Origin: Coriobacteriaceae bacterium
Lineage (GTDB): Bacteria > Actinomycetota > Coriobacteriia > Coriobacteriales > Coriobacteriaceae
DNA length: 64,000 nt
NCBI GenBank assembly: GCA_025992855.1
Contig: DAJPGB010000001.1
Coordinates: 1,054,001 to 1,118,000, forward strand
Direction: 5' to 3'
In this document: piece by piece, positions 44,851 through 53,874 of the stretch
Layout: each line of letters opens with the position of its first letter
How positions within the stretch are numbered: position 1 is the stretch's first letter
Program-made: the position numbers and the translations under genes
Notes under the pieces: generated by a model
Told to the model about the DNA's origin: nothing
Seen by the model: the letters and a program-made list of their open reading frames with translations, nothing else
The model's database searches: none

Positions 44851-45849
44851 TTAGCGCGCCATTGCATCGCGGCCGGCCTCGACGCGCTTGCGCTGGGCGG
44901 CGCGCTCCTCGCCGGTCAGACGCTCAAAGAAGTGCCCGATAAGCGAGGCGAGCACCTGCTGAAACAACGTTCCACACATGACGGGAAACACAACTTCGCC
45001 CGGAAAGTATTGCGTGGCGATGACGGCGCCCGAAGAGATATTGCGCATGCCGCAGGTAAAGCACATGGTGGTCGTTTCGCTATATGGCAGATGCAGCGCG
45101 CGGGCGACCAGAATGCCGACGACAAAGCCGCTGATGGCGAAGACCAAAATAAAGAGGGCGACTTCCAAGCGCACCGCGTTCATGTGCAGCACGTACTCGC
45201 TCATGGCGGTGGAGTTGGAGGCGATAACGCCCATCATCATGAACTTGCAGGCGGGCGAGAGCGCGGGGGAGAGCTTCTCGTGTCCCCATCCGCGCGTGAG
45301 CTCGTTGATCACGATGCCGAGAACGGCGGGGATGGCGATCATAAAGGCCATGTTCTGCATCATACTCGGCACATCGATCGAGACGGTGGCGCCTAGCAGG
45401 AGTTTGAGCGTAAGCGGAATCGTCACCGGGGAGATGACCGAGGACGTCAGGATGATGGTGAGCGCGAGCGGGCCGTTGCCGCCGAACATGCTGATCCACA
45501 TAAAAGCGGTGACTGCCACGGGCACACTGTATTCGAGCACGATGCCGCAGACAAGGTTGGGGTTGGAACCAAAGAACAACGATCCCATGGCATAGGCCGC
45601 GATGGGAATAAGCGCCGCCGAGACCAACAATGCCACAATCAGGTGCAGCGGACGGTGGAACACCTCGGCTACCTGGTGAAAGGTGTTGCTGAGCGCACCT
45701 TGGAACGTCATAAAGGCAAACAAGGTGGGAACGATGGGCTTGAGAACGCCGATCTGTTGAGGAAAGAGCACGCCGAGCGCCACGCAAATCGGAACGATGA
45801 TTTGCATGTGCCCCGCGAGAAACTTGCCCAGTCCAACCCATTGCTTCAT
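44851..45849 (-). CDS. BASS family transporter (bile acid:sodium symporter-like)
   Basis: The 332-residue membrane protein has nine to ten helices and the BASS pattern. It includes LVCGIVLEYSVPVAVTAFMW and MCFTCGMRNISSGAVIATQ, the G-M-R-N-x-x-x-G block typical of the family. Bacterial members carry bile acids, but also pantothenate, pyruvate or other organic anions, so the substrate is open. GGGAG lies upstream of the ATG. It is convergent with the GalT-like gene and divergent from recJ. A BaiA-like SDR 10 kb away makes a bile-acid role worth testing. Confidence 0.85.
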   Translation of the reverse strand: MKQWVGLGKFLAGHMQIIVPICVALGVLFPQQIGVLKPIVPTLFAFMTFQGALSNTFHQVAEVFHRPLHLIVALLVSAALIPIAAYAMGSLFFGSNPNLVCGIVLEYSVPVAVTAFMWISMFGGNGPLALTIILTSSVISPVTIPLTLKLLLGATVSIDVPSMMQNMAFMIAIPAVLGIVINELTRGWGHEKLSPALSPACKFMMMGVIASNSTAMSEYVLHMNAVRLEVALFILVFAISGFVVGILVARALHLPYSETTTMCFTCGMRNISSGAVIATQYFPGEVVFPVMCGTLFQQVLASLIGHFFERLTGEERAAQRKRVEAGRDAMAR

Positions 45850-46011
45850 ATGCTCTTGTGACTCCCTTTGCTCGTGAATCCGTTTTGACTGGATATGCTA
45901 GACGCTCACATGTGTCCGTGCGGCTGAAACGCTCGATTATTTCGAGGGCATTACCGCCATCGTTTGCCGAAACCGCGGCGCACCGCGGCGTTTTGCGTCC
46001 GCGCTGCACGG

Positions 46012-46017
46012 TATAAT
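46012..46017 (+). promoter_or_regulatory. -10 box (TATAAT) of the recJ transcript
   Basis: A perfect TATAAT lies 58 bases before a short upstream ORF and 109 bases before the recJ ATG. The matching -35 (CGTTTT, 17 bases up) is weak. Confidence 0.5.
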
Positions 46018-46074
46018 AAATCCGTTCAACAGATCTGCCTGCCGAAGCGGGCATACACAGAGGACTCATCGCTA

Positions 46075-46140
46075 TGAACCGTGAGAGGTATCGCGGCGAC
46101 CTGCCCCTATCGGGGGTGGGTGCCTATGTCATCGCTTAAG
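46075..46140 (+). CDS. Possible 21-codon upstream ORF overlapping recJ
   Basis: An ATG at 46075, preceded at nine bases by GAGGA, opens a 21-codon frame (ending VGAYVIA) that stops at 46140, 15 bases inside recJ in another frame. recJ's own ATG (46126) has GGGGGTGGG upstream, inside this ORF. Such an overlap is typical of translational coupling or a leader peptide. There is no other evidence that it is made. Confidence 0.3.
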
Positions 46141-49100
46141 ACGACGCATCGCTGGGCGGTCGCTCAGCAAAACCCCGAGCTCGAAAAGGAACTTTCGGCT
46201 GGTCTGGGCATTCCTGGGCTGGTGGCGCGCATTATGGTCGCGCACGGCATTGGCTCCATCAAAGAGGGCCAATTGTTTTTGACGCCTTCGCTCGATCGCG
46301 ACTGGGCCGACCCACTCATTATCCCGGGCATGTCGGTCGTTGCCGACCGCGTCGAGCGTGCTATTCGCAACCACGAGCACATTGCAGTCTTTGGCGATTT
46401 TGACGTTGACGGTATTACCTCGACCTGCCTGTTGACCGAGGCGCTGCGCACGTTTGGCGCCGATGTCACGCCGTTTATTCCGCATCGCTTTGATGAGGGC
46501 TACGGTCTTTCGCGCGCGGCGCTCGACCGCGTTAACGAGCTCGCTCGCCCCCAGCTGATCGTGACCGTCGATAACGGCATTGCCGCCAAGGAAGAGGTTT
46601 CCTACCTGGAGAGCCTGGGGATCGATTTGGTGGTCACGGACCATCACGAGTCCTCCGACCAGGTGCCGCAGGGTGTGCCCCTGACTGACCCCAAGCTCGA
46701 GGACGAGGGCCCCTCGCGTGAGCTTGCCGGTGCTGGTGTGGCGCTCAAGCTGGTGCAAGTCCTGGGTGAGCGCCTGGGCAAGCCGTCGTATTGGCGTTCG
46801 CTAATCGAGGTCGCGGCGCTGGGCACCGTGTCCGACATGATGCCGCTCACGCCCGAGAACCGCGCGCTGGTTGCCGAGGGCATCCAGCAGATGCGCGTAA
46901 CCGCTCGCCCCGGCTATATCGCGCTTGCCGCGCTCGCCAAGGCGGACCTTTCGAGCATTACGGCGGATGGCCTGTCATTCTCGCTCATTCCCCGCTTAAA
47001 CGCTGCCGGTCGCATGGCCGATCCCAAGCTGGCGCTCGACCTGCTGCTTGCCCGCGATCCCATCGAAGCAAGCGCACTGGCGGCTGAGCTCGAGGAAATC
47101 AACCGCCAGCGCCGTGAGATCGAGGCGGAGCTCACGCGCGATGCCATGGCAAAGGTCGAGGAGACCTATGACGGCGGACGCGCGATCGTCGTGGGCGGCG
47201 AAGGCTGGCACGAGGGCGTCAAGGGCATCGTGGCAAGCCGTCTGACCAACCGCTACCACGTGCCGGCGCTGCTGTTCTCGATCGAGGACGGTATCGCGCG
47301 CGGCTCTGGTCGCTCGGTGGGCAAAGTTAACCTGTTTGACGCCATCGAGCGCTGTTCCGACCTGATGATTCGTCGCGGCGGACATGCCGGTGCGGTGGGT
47401 GTGACCATCGAGGCATCCAAGCTCGATGAGTTCCGCCGTCGCCTTTCAGCCGTGTTGTCCGAGCTTCCCGCCGAGGACTTTGAGGACACCGACGAGGTTG
47501 CCGCCACGGTCGACCTTTCCGAATTGAATATCGAGACCATCGAGCAGATTTCCCGCCTTGAGCCGTTTGGCCAGGGTAATAAGGTGCCGCTGCTGGCTGC
47601 CGAGGGCGTGACGATGTGTGATCGCGCCGTGGTGGGTAAGACCGGCGAGCACATGCGCTTCGTGGTGACGGATGGCGCCGCAAGTGTGCCGGCCATCATG
47701 TTTCGTGTACCGCAGATCGACAAGCTTATCAATTGCGACAGCGCCGTCGACTTGGTGTTCGAGGCCGTTGCCGAGCATTGGCAGGGTCGTGTGAAGCCCA
47801 AGCTCATGGTCAAGGATGTTCTGGTCCGCGGTACCACGCTGCCCAGCGTCGACGATCCGGCATGCGAGCTTCGTCGTGGCGTGCAGCCGGCGGATTCCGG
47901 CCTGCGCCTGGAGTCGCGCAAGCGCGAGACGCTCGCCCAGCTTTCTTATACCGAGCTGACACGCTCGCTTATCCATAGCTTTATCGGCTCGAACCAGCCG
48001 CACCGCGCGCAGGTCGAGGCGCTCGATGCCCTGGCCGATTACCAAAGTGTTCTGGCCGTTATGGGAACGGGGCGCGGCAAGTCGCTCATCTTCCATGTGC
48101 ATGCCGCGCGTGAGGCGGTGCTTCGCGGACGTGCGAGCATCTTTGTCTATCCGCTGCGTGCGCTTGTTGCCGACCAGGCCTATCACCTCTCGTCGACGAT
48201 GGCATCGCTTGGCATTGGCGTTGGCGTGCTGACCGGCGAGACCGTGGAGGCCGCACGCGATGACGTGTTCGCCGGCCTAGCTTCGGGCCGCACCGGTATC
48301 GTGCTCACGACGCCCGAGTTCCTGTCTATCCACCGTGACCGTTTCGCGCGTTCGGGCCGCATCGGCTTTGTCGTTATCGATGAGGCGCACCACGCCGGCC
48401 TTGCCAAGGGCGGCGACCGCAGCGCCTATCTTGACATGCCCGATATCCTCAAAGCCCTGGGCGACCCGGTCGTTATGGCTGCGACGGCCACCGCGACGGC
48501 TCCGGTTGTGGCCGAGCTTGCCCGCATGCTGCCGATCACTCGCACGGTGGTCGACGAGACGGTGCGCGAGAACCTGCAGCTCGAGGACGACCGCGATCTT
48601 GCAAGTCGCGAGAACCGTTTGGTGTCGATTGTGGCGACGGGGGAAAAGACCGTCATCTACGTCAATTCGCGCGACCAGTCCGTGGCGCTCGCCAAGACGT
48701 TGCGCAAGCGTGTGCCCGATTGCGCAACCCATATCGCGTTCTATAACGCGGGGCTTGCGCGTTCCGATCGCCGTCGCGTGGAGGAAGCATTCCGAGACGG
48801 CAGCCTCAGCTGCATCGTCTCGACATCTGCCTTTGGCGAGGGCGTCAACCTGCCCGATATCCGCCATGTCGTGCTCTATCACATGCCGTTTGGCGGCATT
48901 GAGTTTAACCAGATGAGCGGCCGTGCCGGTCGCGATGGCCAGCCCGCCGTGATCCATCTGCTCTATTCGTCGCGCGACGCCCGCATTAACGAGCGCCTAC
49001 TCGACTGCTATGCGCCCGAGCGCGACGAGCTCGTCACGCTCTATCGCGCGCTGCAGACCATGTGGCGCTCCAACCGCGGCAAAACCGGGGACGATTCCTT

Positions 49101-49413
49101 TAGCGCGAGCGATATCGACATCGCGCAGATGTGCCTTGCCATCGATGCTCGCACGCCGGTCGACGAGCGTTCGGTGGAAAGCGGCCTGGGAATCTTCGAA
49201 GAGCTTGGTTTTTGTCGAGTTTCGGGGTTTGACGACACCCGTCGCATCGCGATGGCCGAAAACCCCGGCCGCGTGCAATTGAGTAGGTCAATTCGCTATT
49301 TGGAGGGCTTGCGCTCGCGCATGGAGTTTTCGGCTTTCCGGAGCTGGGCGCTCGATTCGTGCGCTTCTGATATGCTAGCCAAAGTTAACCGCCCGATCGT
49401 ACCGCGGGCCTAG
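46126..49413 (+). CDS. recJ: RecJ single-strand exonuclease fused to RecQ-like helicase
   Basis: The 1095-residue protein combines two enzymes. Residues 1-560 are a RecJ exonuclease of the DHH family, with GDFDVDGIT (90-98), TVDNGIA (148-154), VTDHHES (170-176), RLNAAGRM and the DHHA1 motif RRGGHAGAVG (about 416-425). From about residue 600 there is a complete SF2 helicase: MGTGRGKS (646-653), DEAHH (752-756), an AATATAT motif III, FGEGVNLP (motif V) and MSGRAGRDGQ (about 930-939). A C-terminal tail follows. Usual RecJ has about 560-790 residues and no helicase. The order suggests resection in which the helicase feeds single strand to the nuclease. The start is at 46126; a GTG at 46081 is a weaker option. 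Confidence 0.93.
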   Translation: MSSLKTTHRWAVAQQNPELEKELSAGLGIPGLVARIMVAHGIGSIKEGQLFLTPSLDRDWADPLIIPGMSVVADRVERAIRNHEHIAVFGDFDVDGITSTCLLTEALRTFGADVTPFIPHRFDEGYGLSRAALDRVNELARPQLIVTVDNGIAAKEEVSYLESLGIDLVVTDHHESSDQVPQGVPLTDPKLEDEGPSRELAGAGVALKLVQVLGERLGKPSYWRSLIEVAALGTVSDMMPLTPENRALVAEGIQQMRVTARPGYIALAALAKADLSSITADGLSFSLIPRLNAAGRMADPKLALDLLLARDPIEASALAAELEEINRQRREIEAELTRDAMAKVEETYDGGRAIVVGGEGWHEGVKGIVASRLTNRYHVPALLFSIEDGIARGSGRSVGKVNLFDAIERCSDLMIRRGGHAGAVGVTIEASKLDEFRRRLSAVLSELPAEDFEDTDEVAATVDLSELNIETIEQISRLEPFGQGNKVPLLAAEGVTMCDRAVVGKTGEHMRFVVTDGAASVPAIMFRVPQIDKLINCDSAVDLVFEAVAEHWQGRVKPKLMVKDVLVRGTTLPSVDDPACELRRGVQPADSGLRLESRKRETLAQLSYTELTRSLIHSFIGSNQPHRAQVEALDALADYQSVLAVMGTGRGKSLIFHVHAAREAVLRGRASIFVYPLRALVADQAYHLSSTMASLGIGVGVLTGETVEAARDDVFAGLASGRTGIVLTTPEFLSIHRDRFARSGRIGFVVIDEAHHAGLAKGGDRSAYLDMPDILKALGDPVVMAATATATAPVVAELARMLPITRTVVDETVRENLQLEDDRDLASRENRLVSIVATGEKTVIYVNSRDQSVALAKTLRKRVPDCATHIAFYNAGLARSDRRRVEEAFRDGSLSCIVSTSAFGEGVNLPDIRHVVLYHMPFGGIEFNQMSGRAGRDGQPAVIHLLYSSRDARINERLLDCYAPERDELVTLYRALQTMWRSNRGKTGDDSFSASDIDIAQMCLAIDARTPVDERSVESGLGIFEELGFCRVSGFDDTRRIAMAENPGRVQLSRSIRYLEGLRSRMEFSAFRSWALDSCASDMLAKVNRPIVPRA

Positions 49414-49428
49414 GGGAAGGGGACCTCG

Positions 49429-51789
49429 ATGGATGCCGCAGCCCGTACCGCCCATGATTCCACCCTCCAGCCGTTTTCGGAGATGGAGCACTATAAGCAT
49501 GCCGATGAGCTGCCGCCCGAGATTATGGCGGACAGCTACGACAAGCTGGAGCGCCTGTGCCTCAAATATATGAATGAGGATGACTTCTCCAAGGTGGAGC
49601 AGGCCTACTGCTTTGCTGCCGAGAAGCATTGCAACCAAAAGCGGCGCTCGGGCGAGATGTACATTAACCATCCCGTCGAGGTTGCCATCATTTTGGCCGA
49701 TCTCAAGATGGACTGCGATGTGGTGTGCGCCGCGCTGCTGCACGATACCGTCGAGGATACCGAGACCTCGCTCGCCGATGTTTCCGGCCTGTTTGGCGAT
49801 ACGGTGGCCGAGCTCGTCGATGGCGTGACCAAGCTCACCAATATCGAAGTCGACAGCATGGACGAGAAGCAGGCGCTCACGCTGCGCAAGATGTTCCTCG
49901 CCATGTCCAAGGACATTCGCGTCATCATCGTTAAACTTGCCGACCGTCTGCACAACATGCGAACGCTGGCAGCCCTGCGCGAGGATCGTCGCCTGTTTAA
50001 GGCTCGCGAGACCATGGACGTGTACGCGCCCTTGGCCGACCGCCTGGGCATGAGCTCTATTAAGTGGGAGCTCGAGGACCTGTCCTTCTTCTACCTGGAG
50101 CCCGATGCCTACCAGCGCATTGCGCGCATGGTGGCGGAGTCGCGCGAGGTCCGTGAGCGCTATCTGGCTGAGACCATCAAGACACTCACCGACGAGCTCA
50201 ACCGCATTGGCCTGGAAGGCTTCCAGATCAACGGCCGTTCCAAGCACTATTGGTCCATCTACCAAAAGATGAAGCGCAAGGGCAAGGAATTCTCCGAGAT
50301 CTACGACCTGGTGGCACTGCGCGTCATCACGCATTCGGTGCGCGATTGCTACTCCACGCTCGGCGCGGTGCATACGCTGTGGCACCCCATGCCCGGTCGC
50401 TTTAAAGACTATATCGCCATGCCCAAGGTCAATAACTACCAGTCGCTCCACACGACGGTTATCGGCCCCACGGCCCGCCCACTCGAGATTCAGATTCGAA
50501 CCTACGAGATGCATGAGCAGGCCGAGTACGGCATTGCCGCCCACTGGCTATATAAGAAGTCGGGCGGATCGTCTGCTTCCAAGACCAATGACGCTCAACG
50601 TTTGGACGACCAGATCAACTGGCTCAAGCATTCGCTCGATTGGGCGGCTTCCGACGAGATCACCGATGCCAAGGAATACCTTCACTCGCTGAAGGTCGAT
50701 CTGTTCGATCAGGAGATCTTTGTCTTCACGCCCAAAGGCGAGGTCATGGCGCTTCGTGCCGGCTCCACGCCGCTCGACTTTGCCTATGCCGTTCACACCG
50801 AGGTGGGAAACCACTGCGTCGGCGCCAAAATCAACGGTGCGGTGGCTCCGCTCACGCACGAGATCAAGACGGGTGACCGTGTCGAGATCCTGACTAACAA
50901 GAGTTCCAAGCCGTCGCGCGATTGGCTCAAGATCGTTAAGACACCTTCCGCCAAGTCAAAGATCCGCCGCTATTTTGCCGCTGCGACCAAGGACGACGAC
51001 GCTGCCGCCGGTCGCGATATGCTGGCCAAGGACCTGCGTAAGCGTGGCTATGGCATTTCTACGCCGCGTTCGACGCGTGCACTCAACGCCGTGGCGGAGC
51101 AGTTTAACTTCAAGCAGCTCGAGGACCTGTTTGCCGCCGTCGGCGCCGGCAAGGTTGCCCCGCGCGCTGTGGGCAATAAGGTCGAGCAAATCTTGGACCC
51201 CAAGCCCGAGGAACAGCTCACCAAGGCCGAGGCTATCGCCGAGGTCGTGAAGCAGCCCGCTCGTGGCTCCAACCGCAAGCCGCAAAAGCGCGGCAAGAGC
51301 GCCAGTAACGGCATTATCGTCAAGGGCGAGAGCAACAGCGGCCTGCTGGTCCGTCTGGCTCATTGCTGCAACCCCGTGACGGGCGACGACATCGTCGGCT
51401 TCATCACGCGCGGTCGCGGCGTTTCGGTGCATCGCGCCAACTGCCCTAACGTCAAGGGTCTTATGGAACATCCCGAGCGCATGATCGATGTGGAGTGGGA
51501 CGGCGCTGCCGACACCCTCTTCCAGGTCGAGATCGTGGTCGAGTGCCTGGACCGCATGGGCCTGCTCAAGGATGTCACCATTGCCATTGGCGATGCGGGC
51601 GGTAATATCCTTTCTGCCGCCACATCGACCAACCGCGAGGGTATTGCAACCCTGCGCTTTATGGTCGAAATCTCGGACGCGAGCGGTCTGGATCCGCTGC
51701 TGGCTTCCATCAGCAGTGTCGATTCGGTCTACGACGCTCGCCGTCTTATGCCCGGCGAAGGCGGAGCTCAGCTCAAGCGCCGTGTGTAG
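49429..51789 (+). CDS. rel: Bifunctional (p)ppGpp synthetase/hydrolase (Rel/SpoT)
   Basis: Rel makes and breaks the starvation alarmone (p)ppGpp. The 786-residue protein has the HD hydrolase domain with HDTVEDT (about 104-110), then the synthetase domain with YDLVALRVIT and PGRFKDYIAMPKVNNYQSLH (about 322-341). RFKD is the RxKD form found in bifunctional enzymes. It continues with a TGS domain (VFTPKGEVMALRAGSTPLDFAYAVHT), a conserved helical part and a C-terminal ACT domain. Both active centres look intact. It follows the recJ fusion after 15 bases with GGGGAAGGGG upstream. A terminator ends the transcript. Confidence 0.96.
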   Translation: MDAAARTAHDSTLQPFSEMEHYKHADELPPEIMADSYDKLERLCLKYMNEDDFSKVEQAYCFAAEKHCNQKRRSGEMYINHPVEVAIILADLKMDCDVVCAALLHDTVEDTETSLADVSGLFGDTVAELVDGVTKLTNIEVDSMDEKQALTLRKMFLAMSKDIRVIIVKLADRLHNMRTLAALREDRRLFKARETMDVYAPLADRLGMSSIKWELEDLSFFYLEPDAYQRIARMVAESREVRERYLAETIKTLTDELNRIGLEGFQINGRSKHYWSIYQKMKRKGKEFSEIYDLVALRVITHSVRDCYSTLGAVHTLWHPMPGRFKDYIAMPKVNNYQSLHTTVIGPTARPLEIQIRTYEMHEQAEYGIAAHWLYKKSGGSSASKTNDAQRLDDQINWLKHSLDWAASDEITDAKEYLHSLKVDLFDQEIFVFTPKGEVMALRAGSTPLDFAYAVHTEVGNHCVGAKINGAVAPLTHEIKTGDRVEILTNKSSKPSRDWLKIVKTPSAKSKIRRYFAAATKDDDAAAGRDMLAKDLRKRGYGISTPRSTRALNAVAEQFNFKQLEDLFAAVGAGKVAPRAVGNKVEQILDPKPEEQLTKAEAIAEVVKQPARGSNRKPQKRGKSASNGIIVKGESNSGLLVRLAHCCNPVTGDDIVGFITRGRGVSVHRANCPNVKGLMEHPERMIDVEWDGAADTLFQVEIVVECLDRMGLLKDVTIAIGDAGGNILSAATSTNREGIATLRFMVEISDASGLDPLLASISSVDSVYDARRLMPGEGGAQLKRRV

Positions 51790-51823
51790 GTGCGAGAGCC
51801 TCTCAGCATCATAGATATTGGTT

Positions 51824-51861
51824 ACGTTCGAGGCATCGTGTGGTGCCTCGAACGTATTTTA
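51824..51861 (+). terminator. Intrinsic terminator after rel
   Basis: Perfect 12-base stem ACGTTCGAGGCA/TGCCTCGAACGT (51824-51835 with 51844-51855) followed by ATTTTA. Confidence 0.85.
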
Positions 51862-51877
51862 GAAGGAGGGTATGCGC

Positions 51878-52561
51878 ATGGGCGATATGACTTTGGACCT
51901 GACACCCCGAGGTGCGGCTTCGATTGAGGCGCTCGTCAACGGCCCCATTCAGACCAACAGTTACGCCGTGATTTCGAATGACGAGTGCTTAATCGTCGAT
52001 CCGGCGTGGGAGGGCGAGCGTCTTGTGGAGCATATCCGCACCGCGCATCCTGAGGTGCGCGTACTCGGCTCTGTCTGCACGCACGGTCATGCCGACCATG
52101 TTGGCGGGGTTGCCGGGGTTCGAGCTGTCGTTGGCGACGGCGCGCTATATGAGTTGTGCGCTAAGGACGTGACGGTACCTCGCGCAAATATCGAGGAGCA
52201 GCGCACCATGTGGGGTATCGAGACGCCCGATCCGGGTGAGCCGACGCGTTTGCTTGCCGAGGGCGATACAATCGAGGTGGGCGACGTCTGCCTGCAGGTG
52301 ATCGAGACGCCGGGGCATACGCCGGGCGGCATCGTCCTGTTCGCCGCGACCGAGCAGAGGAACATCGCCTTTGTGGGCGACACGCTTTTCCCGGGCAGCC
52401 ACGGTCGTACCGATCTTTCCGGCGGTGACGAGGCGGCGATTATGCGCTCGCTCTCCAAACTTGCCAAGACGCTTCCGCCCGATACCGTTTGCTTGACGGG
52501 CCATGGCGATTCGACCACGATGGCGCGCGAACTTATGCAGAACCCGTTTATGCAGATGTAG
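51878..52561 (+). CDS. Metallo-beta-lactamase-fold hydrolase (glyoxalase II-like)
   Basis: The 227-residue protein has the zinc-binding THGHADHVGG (about 67-76), GHTPGG (about 146-151), FVGDTLFPGSHGRTD and a closing LTGHGDST. This is the layout of the small YcbL/glyoxalase-II-like group, which hydrolyses thioesters or related substrates. A second ATG (51878) is chosen over 51872 because AAGGAGGG would be too close to the first. It is downstream of the rel terminator and upstream of fba. The substrate is unknown. Confidence 0.88.
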   Translation: MGDMTLDLTPRGAASIEALVNGPIQTNSYAVISNDECLIVDPAWEGERLVEHIRTAHPEVRVLGSVCTHGHADHVGGVAGVRAVVGDGALYELCAKDVTVPRANIEEQRTMWGIETPDPGEPTRLLAEGDTIEVGDVCLQVIETPGHTPGGIVLFAATEQRNIAFVGDTLFPGSHGRTDLSGGDEAAIMRSLSKLAKTLPPDTVCLTGHGDSTTMARELMQNPFMQM

Positions 52562-52709
52562 GCTCGAAGCCGTCTTTCGAACCACGAAGACCACTCAATC
52601 GTCAAGCTATTTTCCCCAGTGGGTCGATTCTGTGGGGCAAACGGTCAAAATTTGTCCAATCGGATGATATTCGTGAACAAACGAACGTTTATGCTGCGGT
52701 ATGCCGTGG

Positions 52710-52715
52710 TAAAAT
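52710..52715 (+). promoter_or_regulatory. -10-like TAAAAT upstream of fba
   Basis: TAAAAT lies 41 bases before the fba ATG in a short A/T-rich stretch. No convincing -35 is seen, so this is a weak call. Confidence 0.3.
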
Positions 52716-52755
52716 CACAGGCGTTATCGGAGCAACCTTACAGGAGGTTTCTTTT

Positions 52756-53622
52756 ATGCTCGTCAACGCAGCAGACATGCTCAAGAAGGCCGAGGCCGGC
52801 AAGTACGCTCTCGGTGCCTTCAACACCAACAACCTCGAGTGGACCCTGGCTATTCTCCAGGCCGCCGAGGAGGCCAAGTCTCCGCTGATCCTTCAGTGCA
52901 CCGCTGGTGCCGCTAAGTGGATGGGCGGTTTCAAGGTCTGCGCCGACATGGTTAAGGCTGCCGTCGAGGCCACGGGCGTTACCGTTCCCGTCGCGCTTCA
53001 CCTCGATCACGGTTCTTACGAGGACTGCTTCAAGTGCATCGAGGCCGGCTTCACGTCCATCATGTATGACGGCTCTCACGAGGAGACCTTCCAGCTTAAC
53101 CTCGACCGCACCAAGGAGCTCGTTGAGCTTGCCCACTCCAAGGGCATGTCCATCGAGGCCGAGGTCGGCGGCATCGGCGGCACCGAGGACGGCGTGACCT
53201 CCAGCGGCGAGCTCGCTGATCCTGCTGAGTGCAAGCAGATCGCTGACCTGGGTGTCGACTTCCTCGCCTGCGGCATCGGCAACATCCACGGCGTGTACCC
53301 CGCCGACTGGGCTGGTCTTTCCTTCGAGCGTCTGGGCGAGATTAAGGCCCAGACCGGTGACCTGCCCCTCGTTCTGCACGGTGGCACCGGCATCCCCGAG
53401 GATCAGATCAAGAAGGCCATCTCCCTGGGCATCTCCAAGATCAACGTCAACACCGACCTGCAGCTCGTCTTCGCCAAGGGCGTCCGCGAGTACATCGAGG
53501 CTGGCAAGGATCAGCAGGGCAAGGGCTTTGACCCCCGCAAGCTCCTCAAGCCTGGTCGCGACAACATCGTTGCCCGCACCAAGGAGCTCATGGAGGAGTT
53601 TGGCTCCGTCAACAAGGCGTAA
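52756..53622 (+). CDS. fba: Fructose-1,6-bisphosphate aldolase, class II
   Basis: The enzyme splits fructose bisphosphate to two triose phosphates in glycolysis, using a zinc ion. The 288-residue protein has ALGAFNTNNLEW near the start, zinc-ligand HLDHGS (about 80-85), MYDGSH, EAEVGGIGGTEDG (about 134-146), and two later ligand regions GIGNIHGVYP and VLHGGTGIP with INVNTDLQ. All expected residues are present. Codons are strongly biased to the preferred ones, as expected for high expression. AGGAGG lies eight bases before the ATG. The frame extends upstream to 52489 but only by chance. Confidence 0.96.
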   Translation: MLVNAADMLKKAEAGKYALGAFNTNNLEWTLAILQAAEEAKSPLILQCTAGAAKWMGGFKVCADMVKAAVEATGVTVPVALHLDHGSYEDCFKCIEAGFTSIMYDGSHEETFQLNLDRTKELVELAHSKGMSIEAEVGGIGGTEDGVTSSGELADPAECKQIADLGVDFLACGIGNIHGVYPADWAGLSFERLGEIKAQTGDLPLVLHGGTGIPEDQIKKAISLGISKINVNTDLQLVFAKGVREYIEAGKDQQGKGFDPRKLLKPGRDNIVARTKELMEEFGSVNKA

Positions 53623-53642
53623 GCGTCGCTAAACTTCCCGCC

Positions 53643-53734
53643 GGAAGCCCCGTCCCCCTACACTGTTTCCTTTGCGCTCACCTGGCTTCGCCAGAAGTCG
53701 CGCCAAGGAAACAGTTCCGGGGGACGGGGCTTCC
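53643..53734. repeat. Long imperfect inverted repeat after fba
   Basis: The left arm (53643-53677) and right arm (53700-53734) share GGAAGCCCCGTCCCCC at the outside and ACTGTTTCC-type sequence inside, about 35 bases with a few mismatches, around a 22-base loop. The right arm is followed by TTCGTTT, so it may also stop fba transcription. The gap 53623-53874 shows no gene. Confidence 0.7.
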
Positions 53735-53874
53735 TTCGTTTAACGCCGCAGGGTTACGAGTCTGAATTCATTTTTAGAGGTACCGTTTATCGGTGTTGAG
53801 GGTTCCTTTATTGGGGCTTTCTTTTTTATCTCGCTACAATGGGCTTCAAGGGTTTTGATGACTTGGAGTTTGGT

